From Woeseiaceae bacterium (GTDB taxonomy: Bacteria > Pseudomonadota > Gammaproteobacteria > Steroidobacterales > Woeseiaceae), in the NCBI GenBank assembly GCA_028277185.1, contig JANQGQ010000009.1, forward strand, positions 124,001 to 188,000: a DNA stretch of 64,000 nt, written 5' to 3'. The notes under the pieces were generated by a model. That model did not search any database. It had not been told where the DNA came from and saw nothing but the letters and a program-made list of their open reading frames with translations. The position numbers were made by a program, and so were the translations under genes. Shown piece after piece: positions 56,987-64,000 of this stretch (position 1 is its first letter; every line of letters starts with the position of its first letter).

Positions 56987-58969
56987 TCACTGTTTGAGTA
57001 GATGTTCGCGGAAGAACAAAACGGTCGCCTGCTGGTAGATGTCGCGGTTTTCCTTCTTGCGGTAGCCGTGGCCTTCGTTGAGCGCGTTCATGTACCACAC
57101 GTTCTGGCCGCGTTCGCGCAGCGCCGCGACCATCTGGATGGCTTCGGTCACGGGCACGCGCGGATCGTTCTCGCCCTGCACGACGAACATGGGCACGTCC
57201 ATCTTGTCGACGTTGTTCAGCGGACTGATCGACTCGAGGAACGCACGCATCTCCGGATCGCGCTCGTCGCCGTACTCGACGCGGCGCAGATCGCGGCGAT
57301 AGTCCTGCGTGTTTTCGAGGAAGGTCACGAAGTTCGAGATGCCGACGATGTCGACCGCGGCCTTGAGCCGGTCGCTGTAGTGCACGGCGCTTGCAAGCAC
57401 CATGTAGCCGCCATAGCTGCCGCCGAACACGGCTACCCGGTCGGCGTCGAGCTCCGGCTGGCCGGCGATCCAGTCGAGGAGGGCGCCGATGTCCTTTACC
57501 GAATCCTCGCGCAGATAACCGTTGTCGAGCGATACGTAGGTTTTGCCATAGCCTGCCGATCCGCGCACGTTCGGCACGAGCACCGCGACGCCGAGTTTCT
57601 GCAGCCAGAGCTGATACGTGCTGGAGAAGCTCGGCCGCGCCTGGCCCTCGGGGCCGCCGTGAATCGAGATGACGACCGGGAAGGGTCCGTCGCCGGGAGG
57701 CTTGTACAGCCAGGCCGGAATGCGCCGGCGCTCGCCGTCGACCTCGTCGAAGGTCGGGTAGTCGATTAGTTCGGGCTCGCGGAAGGCGCTGGTGTCGAGT
57801 CCGCCGACTTCGCTGTAAGTCCAGCGCACGAGCTTGCCGTAGTCCAGCGCGCCGCGGCCCAGATCCAGAACGAACGTGTCGCTGGGCGTGCGTGCGGTGT
57901 TGAGCGTCATCGCAAGCTTGCGGCCGTCGGGGCTGAACTCGAGGTTACTCGCAAGGCCTACCGGGATGCTGTCGACGCGGCGGTACTTGCGGTTTTTCGG
58001 ATCGAGCAGATAGAGCGCCGTCTGTCCGCCTTCGTTGACCGTGAAAGCGGCGCGCTTGCGGTCGCGGCTGACGGCACCGCCGTTGACGTTCCAGGGTATG
58101 TCGCCAGTCACGACGAGCGGTTCGCTGCCCGGTTCGAACGACTGCCAGGCAAGCTGCTGAAACTCGCCGAAGCGATCGGTGATGAACCAGAAACCGTCGT
58201 TGGCGTCGTCGAAAGCTACCGGATAGTTGACGCTGGGCGTGTCGCCGCCGCCCGTCAGAAGCTCGTTTTCGCCGGAGTCGAGATCGACGAGATGAATGCG
58301 CGAGTCGGTGACGCTGACGTAGTTCAGGGCCAACAGCTGCGTGCCGCTGGCCGAGAACTCCATGGGACCCCACCAGCTGCCGTCCGGCGACTCGAGAATC
58401 ATCCTGGCGTCGCCGGGTGCATCCGGATCCATCAGCCACAGGTCGTTGGAAGCGCCGTTGCGCCGCGTGCTCTGCCAGGCGATTCGCCGGCCCTCGCGAT
58501 CCCAGACGACCGCGCTGTTGCGGGACTCGCCGTCGGTCAGCATCTCCGCTTCGCCGCCGGCCGGGTCGAGCAGAAACACCTGCGCGAACTCGCTGCCGCC
58601 GGCGTCGCGCGTGAAGATCAGGCGGTCGGCGCCCGGCTGGCGGGTGACACCGCCCACGGGTTCCGGGCTGTAGGTAATCTGGTGACGGGCCCCGCCGGGC
58701 ATGTCGACCCGGTGAATCTGACCGACGTCGCCGAATCGCGTATCGATGAACACACTGCCGCCGTCGGCGGAAAAGGCCAGAAAACTCGCCGAGCGCACGT
58801 TCTGGAACCGGTTCAGGCCGCTGACGATGTCGTCCGGGATAGCCGGCACGTCCTCCATGACCAGATTGCCGTTGTTGGCGACCCGTCGTTCGACGTCGGC
58901 CAGGGCGGGAACCGCGAGGACCGCGAGTGCGGTCGACCAGAGGATTGTGCGCAGCGTGCGGTGTGTCAT
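56987..58969 (-). CDS. S9-family prolyl oligopeptidase-like peptidase, exported
   Basis: 660-residue exported serine peptidase. A signal peptide (STALAVLAVPALAD) is followed by a beta-propeller (about 30-400) and an alpha/beta hydrolase domain with the catalytic serine in FGGSYGGYMVLAS, the aspartate near NDPRVP and the histidine in NEGHGY. Dipeptidyl/acylaminoacyl peptidase type. It is upstream of rsmG on the same strand. Confidence 0.93.
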   Translation of the reverse strand: MTHRTLRTILWSTALAVLAVPALADVERRVANNGNLVMEDVPAIPDDIVSGLNRFQNVRSASFLAFSADGGSVFIDTRFGDVGQIHRVDMPGGARHQITYSPEPVGGVTRQPGADRLIFTRDAGGSEFAQVFLLDPAGGEAEMLTDGESRNSAVVWDREGRRIAWQSTRRNGASNDLWLMDPDAPGDARMILESPDGSWWGPMEFSASGTQLLALNYVSVTDSRIHLVDLDSGENELLTGGGDTPSVNYPVAFDDANDGFWFITDRFGEFQQLAWQSFEPGSEPLVVTGDIPWNVNGGAVSRDRKRAAFTVNEGGQTALYLLDPKNRKYRRVDSIPVGLASNLEFSPDGRKLAMTLNTARTPSDTFVLDLGRGALDYGKLVRWTYSEVGGLDTSAFREPELIDYPTFDEVDGERRRIPAWLYKPPGDGPFPVVISIHGGPEGQARPSFSSTYQLWLQKLGVAVLVPNVRGSAGYGKTYVSLDNGYLREDSVKDIGALLDWIAGQPELDADRVAVFGGSYGGYMVLASAVHYSDRLKAAVDIVGISNFVTFLENTQDYRRDLRRVEYGDERDPEMRAFLESISPLNNVDKMDVPMFVVQGENDPRVPVTEAIQMVAALRERGQNVWYMNALNEGHGYRKKENRDIYQQATVLFFREHLLKQ

Positions 58970-58992
58970 GGTGTCTCCAATGTTGCGTGGGC

Positions 58993-60441
58993 TCAGGCGA
59001 CGAGCAGGGCCATGAACTCGTCTACGGCGGTTTCACGAAGCGCGTCGCGATCGGCGGTCAGCGCGGCGAGCGCCTCCCACTGGCCGGCCGCCAGCTTCGG
59101 CGAGACGCTGTCCACGAACTTCTGCTTGAGGACCGGTATGCCCTCGGCGCGGCGCTCGCGATGGCCGATGGGGAAATGCACCTCGATCCGGTCGCTGCTC
59201 GAGCCGTCCTTGAAGAACACCTGCACCGCATTGCCGATATAGCGCTTGTCGGGATCGAAGTAGTCCTTCGTAAAAGCCTCGTTCTCCCGGACCTCCATCC
59301 TGTCGCGCAGCGCGTCGATGCGCGGGTCCGACGCCACGTCGTCCTCGTAGTCCGCGGCCGTCAGGCGGCCGAAGATCAACGGCACGGCAACCATGTACTG
59401 GATGCAGTGGTCGCGGTCGGCGGGGTTGTCGAGCGGCCCGGTCTTGTCGATGATGCGCACGCCGGCCTCCTGGGTCTCGATCACGACCTTGTCGATGTCG
59501 TCGATGCGGCCGGCTACGGTGTCGTGCAGCGTCATGGCCGCTTCGACCGCGGTCTGCGAGTGAAATTCCGCCGGATAGGAGATCTTGAACAGCACGTTCT
59601 CCATGACGTAGCTGCCGTAGCCGCGCTGGAATTCGAACGGCTTACCCTTGAACAGGACGTCGTAGTAGCCCCAGGTCTTCGCGCTCAGCGCGGACGGATA
59701 GCCCATCTCGCCGGTCATCGCGATCAGCGCGAGGCGCACCGCGCGGCTCGTCGCGTCGCCGGCCGCCCAGCTCTTCCGCGAGCCGGTGTTCGGCGCATGC
59801 CGGTAGGTCCTGAGCGAGCAGCCGTCGATCCACGCGTTCGATACGGCGTTCAGTACCGTCTCGCGATCGCCGCCGAGCATGCGCGTCACGACCGCCGTGG
59901 ACGCGATCCTGACGAGCAGCACGTGATCGAGGCCGACGCGGTTGTAGCTGTTCTCGAGCGCGAGGACACCCTGGATCTCGTGCGCCTTGATGGCCGCCGT
60001 GAGCACGTCGTGCATCGTCAGCGGCGCCTTGCCCTCGGCGCGGGCCTGGCGGCTCAGGTAATCGGCGACCGCGAGGATGCCACCGAGATTGTCCGACGGA
60101 TGTCCCCACTCGGCTGCCAGCCACGTGTCGTTGAAGTCGAGCCAGCGGTTCATGGCACCGATGTTGAACGCTGCCTGCACCGGCTCCAGCTCGTAGGACG
60201 TGCCCGGGACGCGGGCGCCGCCAGCCAGCGTCGCGCCCGGCACGACCGGTCCTAAGAGCTTCGTGCAGGCCGGGTAATCGAGCGCCTGAAAACCGCAGGC
60301 CAGCGTGTCCATGAGGCAGTAGTGCGCGGTTTCGTAAGCGAGATCGGAATCGATATCGACGCCGCACACGTAGTCGGCGATGTCGACGAGGACCTGATCC
60401 CAGTCGGGTCGGACGGCAGAGCGGATATCGGCTCCAGACAT
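58993..60441 (-). CDS. prpD: 2-Methylcitrate dehydratase (MmgE/PrpD)
   Basis: 482-residue enzyme that dehydrates 2-methylcitrate in propionyl-CoA breakdown. The MmgE/PrpD fold is seen along the length ([40 protein letters not shown]). The length matches E. coli PrpD (483). Last of the prpB-prpC-prpD order on this strand, 78 bases after prpC. No acnD or prpF is present, so this is the PrpD route. Confidence 0.95.
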   Translation of the reverse strand: MSGADIRSAVRPDWDQVLVDIADYVCGVDIDSDLAYETAHYCLMDTLACGFQALDYPACTKLLGPVVPGATLAGGARVPGTSYELEPVQAAFNIGAMNRWLDFNDTWLAAEWGHPSDNLGGILAVADYLSRQARAEGKAPLTMHDVLTAAIKAHEIQGVLALENSYNRVGLDHVLLVRIASTAVVTRMLGGDRETVLNAVSNAWIDGCSLRTYRHAPNTGSRKSWAAGDATSRAVRLALIAMTGEMGYPSALSAKTWGYYDVLFKGKPFEFQRGYGSYVMENVLFKISYPAEFHSQTAVEAAMTLHDTVAGRIDDIDKVVIETQEAGVRIIDKTGPLDNPADRDHCIQYMVAVPLIFGRLTAADYEDDVASDPRIDALRDRMEVRENEAFTKDYFDPDKRYIGNAVQVFFKDGSSSDRIEVHFPIGHRERRAEGIPVLKQKFVDSVSPKLAAGQWEALAALTADRDALRETAVDEFMALLVA

Positions 60442-60519
60442 GTAGATTTCTCCGGTTGGGCACCGGCCGCGTAACGGCCGGCGTTGAGTTTGTTGAGAAG
60501 AGGGTTGGGAGTGGACGTG

Positions 60520-61644
60520 TCAGCCGCGCTCGGCGATCGGCACCCAGGGCTTGAGATCGGGACCGATGTAGTCGGCCGCCGGGCGGATCAGCTTGTTGTT
60601 CGCGCGCTGCTCCATGATGTGCGCCGCCCAGCCGGTGATCCGGGAGCACACGAAGATCGGCGTGAACAGGTAGGTCGGCACGCCCATGAAGTGATACACG
60701 GTCGCCGCATAGAAGTCCGCGTTTGCGAACAGCTTCTTTTCGTCCCACATGACTTTCTCGATCGCTTCCGACACCGGGAAGAGCACGGTGTCCCCGGCTT
60801 CTCCGGCGAGACGCTTCGACATGCGCTTGTTGATCGCATTGCGCGGATCGGACGTCGTATACACCCGGTGGCCGAAGCCCATGATGAGGTCCTTGTTGGC
60901 GAGCATCTCGTGCACGCCCTTCGTCGCGGCCTCGGCGGAGTCGAATTTCTGAATCAGCTCCATGGCGGCCTCGTTGGCGCCGCCGTGCAGCGGGCCGCGC
61001 AGCGCACCGATCGCGCCCGTCACGGCGGAGTGCATGTCCGACAGCGTCCCGGTGATGACGCGACCGGCGAAGGTCGACGCGTTGAACTCGTGTTCCGCGT
61101 ACAGAATCAGCGTCGTGTCGAGCGATTGCTGATGCAGCCTGGACGGCTCCTTGCCGTGCAGCATGTGGAGGATGTGACCGGAGATGCTGTCGTCATCGGT
61201 TTCGGTATCGATGCGCTCGCCGTCCGCGTGGAAGCGGTGCCAGTACACCATCATCGACGGCAGGCAAGCGAACAGCCGATCGGCGACGTCTTCCTGCCCG
61301 GAGAAGTCGCGTTCCGTTTCGAGATTGCCGAGGAAGGACACGCCGGTACGCAGCACATCCATCGGATGCGCGTCGCCGGGGATCATCTCGAGCACCGTCT
61401 TCAACGCATCGGGCAGGCCCCGGTTCGCCTTGATTTTCGCGATGTAGGCATCGAGTTCTCCCTGCGTGGGCAGGTCGCCTCTGAGCAACAGGTAAGCCAC
61501 CTCCATGAAGGTCGCGTTGTCCGCGAGGTCGTCGATGTCGTAGCCGCAATAGGTCAGGCCGGCACCTTCCTTGCCGACCGTGCACAGCGCGGTTTGGCCC
61601 GCCGTCACGCCGGCCAGACCGCCGGTCTTCTTCGTATCTGCCAT
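60520..61644 (-). CDS. prpC: 2-Methylcitrate synthase
   Basis: 374-residue citrate-synthase-family enzyme that joins propionyl-CoA and oxaloacetate. Key parts: HGGANEAAMELI, GFGHRVYTTSDPRN and RITGWAAHIMEQRANNKLIR; the length and placement with prpB and prpD favour methylcitrate synthase over citrate synthase. Confidence 0.95.
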   Translation of the reverse strand: MADTKKTGGLAGVTAGQTALCTVGKEGAGLTYCGYDIDDLADNATFMEVAYLLLRGDLPTQGELDAYIAKIKANRGLPDALKTVLEMIPGDAHPMDVLRTGVSFLGNLETERDFSGQEDVADRLFACLPSMMVYWHRFHADGERIDTETDDDSISGHILHMLHGKEPSRLHQQSLDTTLILYAEHEFNASTFAGRVITGTLSDMHSAVTGAIGALRGPLHGGANEAAMELIQKFDSAEAATKGVHEMLANKDLIMGFGHRVYTTSDPRNAINKRMSKRLAGEAGDTVLFPVSEAIEKVMWDEKKLFANADFYAATVYHFMGVPTYLFTPIFVCSRITGWAAHIMEQRANNKLIRPAADYIGPDLKPWVPIAERG

Positions 61645-61691
61645 GTCGTTCTCCCCGGCAGGCGTCGCACCCGCCCGCTAGCGTCTTCTCG

Positions 61692-62579
61692 TTAGTTTCC
61701 GGTCTTGAGTCCCTTCTCCGCGAACAGCTCGTCGAGCTTGTCCTCATAGGCCTGATAGCCGAGAACGTCGTAGAGCTCGACGCGCGTCTGCATGAGATCG
61801 AGCGCGCCTTTCGAGGTGCCGTCGGCGGCGATCGCGGCATACACGGATTCCGCCGCTTTCGACATCGCGCGAAAGGCGCTCAGCGGATAAAGGGTCATCG
61901 CAACGCCGACCGCGGCGAGTTCGTCCGCCGTGAACAGCGGCGTTTTGCCGAACTCCGTCAGGTTCGCGAGTACCGGCGCTCCCACGGCGCGCGTGAACTC
62001 CCGGTACTCCTCCGCCGTCGTCAGCGCTTCGGCGAAGATCATGTCGGCGCCGGCCTCGACGTAGGCTGCCGCGCGGTCGAGCGCCGCCTGCTGGCCTTCG
62101 ACCGCGTGCGCGTCGGTACGCGCCATGATGCCGAACTTCGGGTCGGTCCGGCCGTCGGCCGCGGCTTTGATGCGGTCGCACATCTCGGCGGTGTCGACCA
62201 AGGCCTTGCCCGGCCGATGGCCACAGCGTTTCACGGCCACCTGATCTTCGATGTGGCAGGCCGCGGCACCCGCGCGGATCATCTCGCGGACGGTCCGGCC
62301 AATCATGAAAGCGCTGCCCCAGCCCGTGTCGGCATCGACGAGGAGCGGCAGTTGGGTCGCGCCGGCGATCCGGCGGATGTCTTCGCACACGTCGTTGAGC
62401 GTCGTCATCGCCAGATCCGGCAGGCCGAACGAAGCGTTCGCGACGCCCGCTCCGGAAAGATAGATGGCCTTGTGGCCGGCCCGTTCTGCCAGCAGCGCCG
62501 TGTAGGCATTGATCGTCCCGACGATCTTCAGCGGTCGTTCAACGTCGAGCGCGGCCCTGAATCGTGCTCCTGCACTCAT
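61692..62579 (-). CDS. prpB: 2-Methylisocitrate lyase
   Basis: 295-residue isocitrate-lyase-family enzyme that splits methylisocitrate into pyruvate and succinate. [37 protein letters not shown] and the KRCGH active-site loop are present. First gene of the prp operon; no prpR regulator lies in the window. Confidence 0.96.
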   Translation of the reverse strand: MSAGARFRAALDVERPLKIVGTINAYTALLAERAGHKAIYLSGAGVANASFGLPDLAMTTLNDVCEDIRRIAGATQLPLLVDADTGWGSAFMIGRTVREMIRAGAAACHIEDQVAVKRCGHRPGKALVDTAEMCDRIKAAADGRTDPKFGIMARTDAHAVEGQQAALDRAAAYVEAGADMIFAEALTTAEEYREFTRAVGAPVLANLTEFGKTPLFTADELAAVGVAMTLYPLSAFRAMSKAAESVYAAIAADGTSKGALDLMQTRVELYDVLGYQAYEDKLDELFAEKGLKTGN

Positions 62580-62745
62580 TTTTTAATCCTGATTAAAGCG
62601 CGGCGGGGGCGGGATTCTACTTCAGCGCGAGGCCCATTCCCAAATAGAGCAAAACGGAAAATTTTAGCCTCGGCGAACCGGCGACGCTTGCGCCGCGAAC
62701 GGTACACTACGCCCTCTTTCGATCAACAAGTCCGAGGCAAACCCG

Positions 62746-63876
62746 ATGAAGCGTCTGCTCCTGACCGCTCTCACCCTGCTGACCAGCGCTGGCGCCGCCA
62801 GCGACACGCTGCCGTTCGACGTCGAGGCGATAGCGTCCTTCGACGAGCCGTGGGCGATGGCCTTCCTGCCCGACGGCCACCTGCTGGTCACCGAGAAGAA
62901 AGGCCGCCTGCTCATCGTCAGCCAGGACGGTTCGAGCATCCGGGGCGTGCGCGGCGTCCCCGATGTCGACTACGGCGGCCAGGGCGGCTTCGGCGACGTG
63001 GCGCTGCATCCGGACTTCGAGGACAACGGACTCGTCTACCTGAGCTACGCCGAGGCAGGCGTCGGCGACACGCGCGGCGCGGCGGTCGCGCGCGGCGTTC
63101 TGGAGATCGGCGAACGCAGCGGCCGCCTCACGGACGTCGAGGTCATCTGGCGGCAGTATCCGAAGATGCTGGGCCGCGGCCATTACGGGCACCGCCTGCT
63201 GTTCGATGCCGACGGCTATCTTTGGATCTCCTCGGGGGACCGGCAGAAGTTCACGCCCTCGCAGGACATGCAGTCGAACGTCGGCAAGATCCTGCGGCTC
63301 AACGACGACGGCTCGATACCCGGAGACAATCCCTTCGTGGACTACCTCGCGACGGATGCTTTCGTCGACGACGAAGCCGTGTATGGAGAAATCTGGTCCA
63401 TCGGCCATCGCAACCCGCTGGGTATCGACCTCGACCTGGACGGCGGCCTCTGGAACATCGAGATGGGTCCGCTGCACGGCGACGAGCTGAACCGCGTCGA
63501 GCGGGGCGCCAACTACGGCTACCCGATCGTCTCCGACGGCGATCATTACGACCGGCGCGAGATCCCCGATCACGACACGCGGCCTGAGTTCGCGGCACCC
63601 GCCGTCTCCTGGGTGCCCGCAATCTCGCCCGGCGATCTGATGATCTATCGCGGCGAGCTGTTCCGCGACTGGCGCGGGGACGCGTTCGCCGCCGGGCTGT
63701 CGGCGCAGGCGATCGTGCGTATCGAGCTCGACGGCGACCGCGCGCGGGAGGCCGAACGGTTTCCGATGGGCGCTCGAATCCGCAGTCTGGTCGAAGGTCC
63801 GGACGGCGCGATCTGGGTACTCGAGGACGAGCGCCGCGCGAGCCAGGGCAGGCTCTTGAAGCTGACGCCCAGGTAG
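62746..63876 (+). CDS. PQQ-dependent sugar dehydrogenase family protein, exported
   Basis: 376-residue exported protein with a signal peptide to about GAAS. The beta-propeller belongs to the glucose/sorbosone dehydrogenase group (WAMAFLPDGHLLVTEKKGRL, GRGHYGHRLLF, YGEIWSIGHRNPLGI, MGPLHGDELN), with the calcium/PQQ-site His and Arg present. It is divergent from the prp operon, with 166 bases between. Confidence 0.93.
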   Translation: MKRLLLTALTLLTSAGAASDTLPFDVEAIASFDEPWAMAFLPDGHLLVTEKKGRLLIVSQDGSSIRGVRGVPDVDYGGQGGFGDVALHPDFEDNGLVYLSYAEAGVGDTRGAAVARGVLEIGERSGRLTDVEVIWRQYPKMLGRGHYGHRLLFDADGYLWISSGDRQKFTPSQDMQSNVGKILRLNDDGSIPGDNPFVDYLATDAFVDDEAVYGEIWSIGHRNPLGIDLDLDGGLWNIEMGPLHGDELNRVERGANYGYPIVSDGDHYDRREIPDHDTRPEFAAPAVSWVPAISPGDLMIYRGELFRDWRGDAFAAGLSAQAIVRIELDGDRAREAERFPMGARIRSLVEGPDGAIWVLEDERRASQGRLLKLTPR

Positions 63877-63884
63877 CCAAAACA

Positions 63885-64000
63885 TGCGACACCCGCGCAG
63901 GTTCAGACTTTGTCAGGAGGCACCCGGAATTTGTGACTCCCGGACAGGTTCAGGCTTCGTCAGGAGGGACACGGAACCTGCGACAACCGGACAGGCTCAG
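63885..64000. repeat. 47-bp tandem repeat running off the right edge
   Basis: Two full units (63885-63931 and 63932-63978) share 37 of 47 bases, and a third unit begins at 63979 (18 of 22 match the second). The unit starts TGYGAC and contains CAGGTTCAG and GTCAGGAGG. The array begins 9 bases after the sugar dehydrogenase stop and continues past the window. Confidence 0.85.

Overview
Organism. The window reads as a high-GC gammaproteobacterial chromosome. On the minus strand, in transcription order, it holds rsmG-parA-parB, then the complete atpIBEFHAGDC operon, then glmU-glmS, a conserved gammaproteobacterial order. Many TonB-dependent receptors, ECF sigma factors and lipoproteins, and the absence of phage or insertion-sequence genes, suggest a free-living aquatic or marine heterotroph (Woeseia- or Steroidobacter-like), but the genus cannot be fixed from this sequence. 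I saw no tRNA, rRNA, CRISPR array or parS site. Layout. 0.5-13.7 kb: regulation and uptake: FecR/ECF pair, LuxR-type regulator, cytochrome P450, TonB receptor, two more ECF sigma genes, and three paralogous FCD-like proteins, of which only one keeps a GntR helix-turn-helix; a Fic AMPylase and a flavin oxidase lie among them. 13.8-24.2 kb: a small-molecule handling block: an operon of three VOC (glyoxalase-fold) proteins with a yeast-type cytosine deaminase, a LysR/NmrA pair, Bax-inhibitor-1, RDD, saccharopine-dehydrogenase-like, YceI and DUF4442 proteins, and a GlxA-type regulator with a metal-binding lipoprotein hydrolase. 24.3-29.9 kb: TonB receptor, GDPD lipoprotein and NAGPA-type phosphodiester glycosidase in an overlapping operon beside a ROK repressor, which together look like a scavenging locus for phosphodiester-linked sugars. 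30-38 kb: accessory genes: GNAT, small membrane proteins, a gene relic, ankyrin protein, two serine hydrolases. 38.0-40.4 kb: a visibly AT-richer three-gene operon (ComEC-like metallo-hydrolase plus two unknown proteins) just downstream of glmS. 40.9-56.9 kb: glmS, glmU, atp operon, an EAL protein, parAB and rsmG. 57-63.9 kb: S9 peptidase and the prpBCD methylcitrate genes for propionyl-CoA, then a sugar dehydrogenase. A 47-bp tandem repeat runs off the right edge. How it fits together. The core half is energy production, cell-wall precursor synthesis and chromosome partitioning; the left half is nutrient sensing and import. The most interesting candidates for undescribed biology are (i) the ECF-sigma/FCD-like array with a shared 18-bp palindrome near the FCD genes, (ii) the MBL trio beside glmS, and (iii) the NAGPA-GDPD-TonB-ROK locus.
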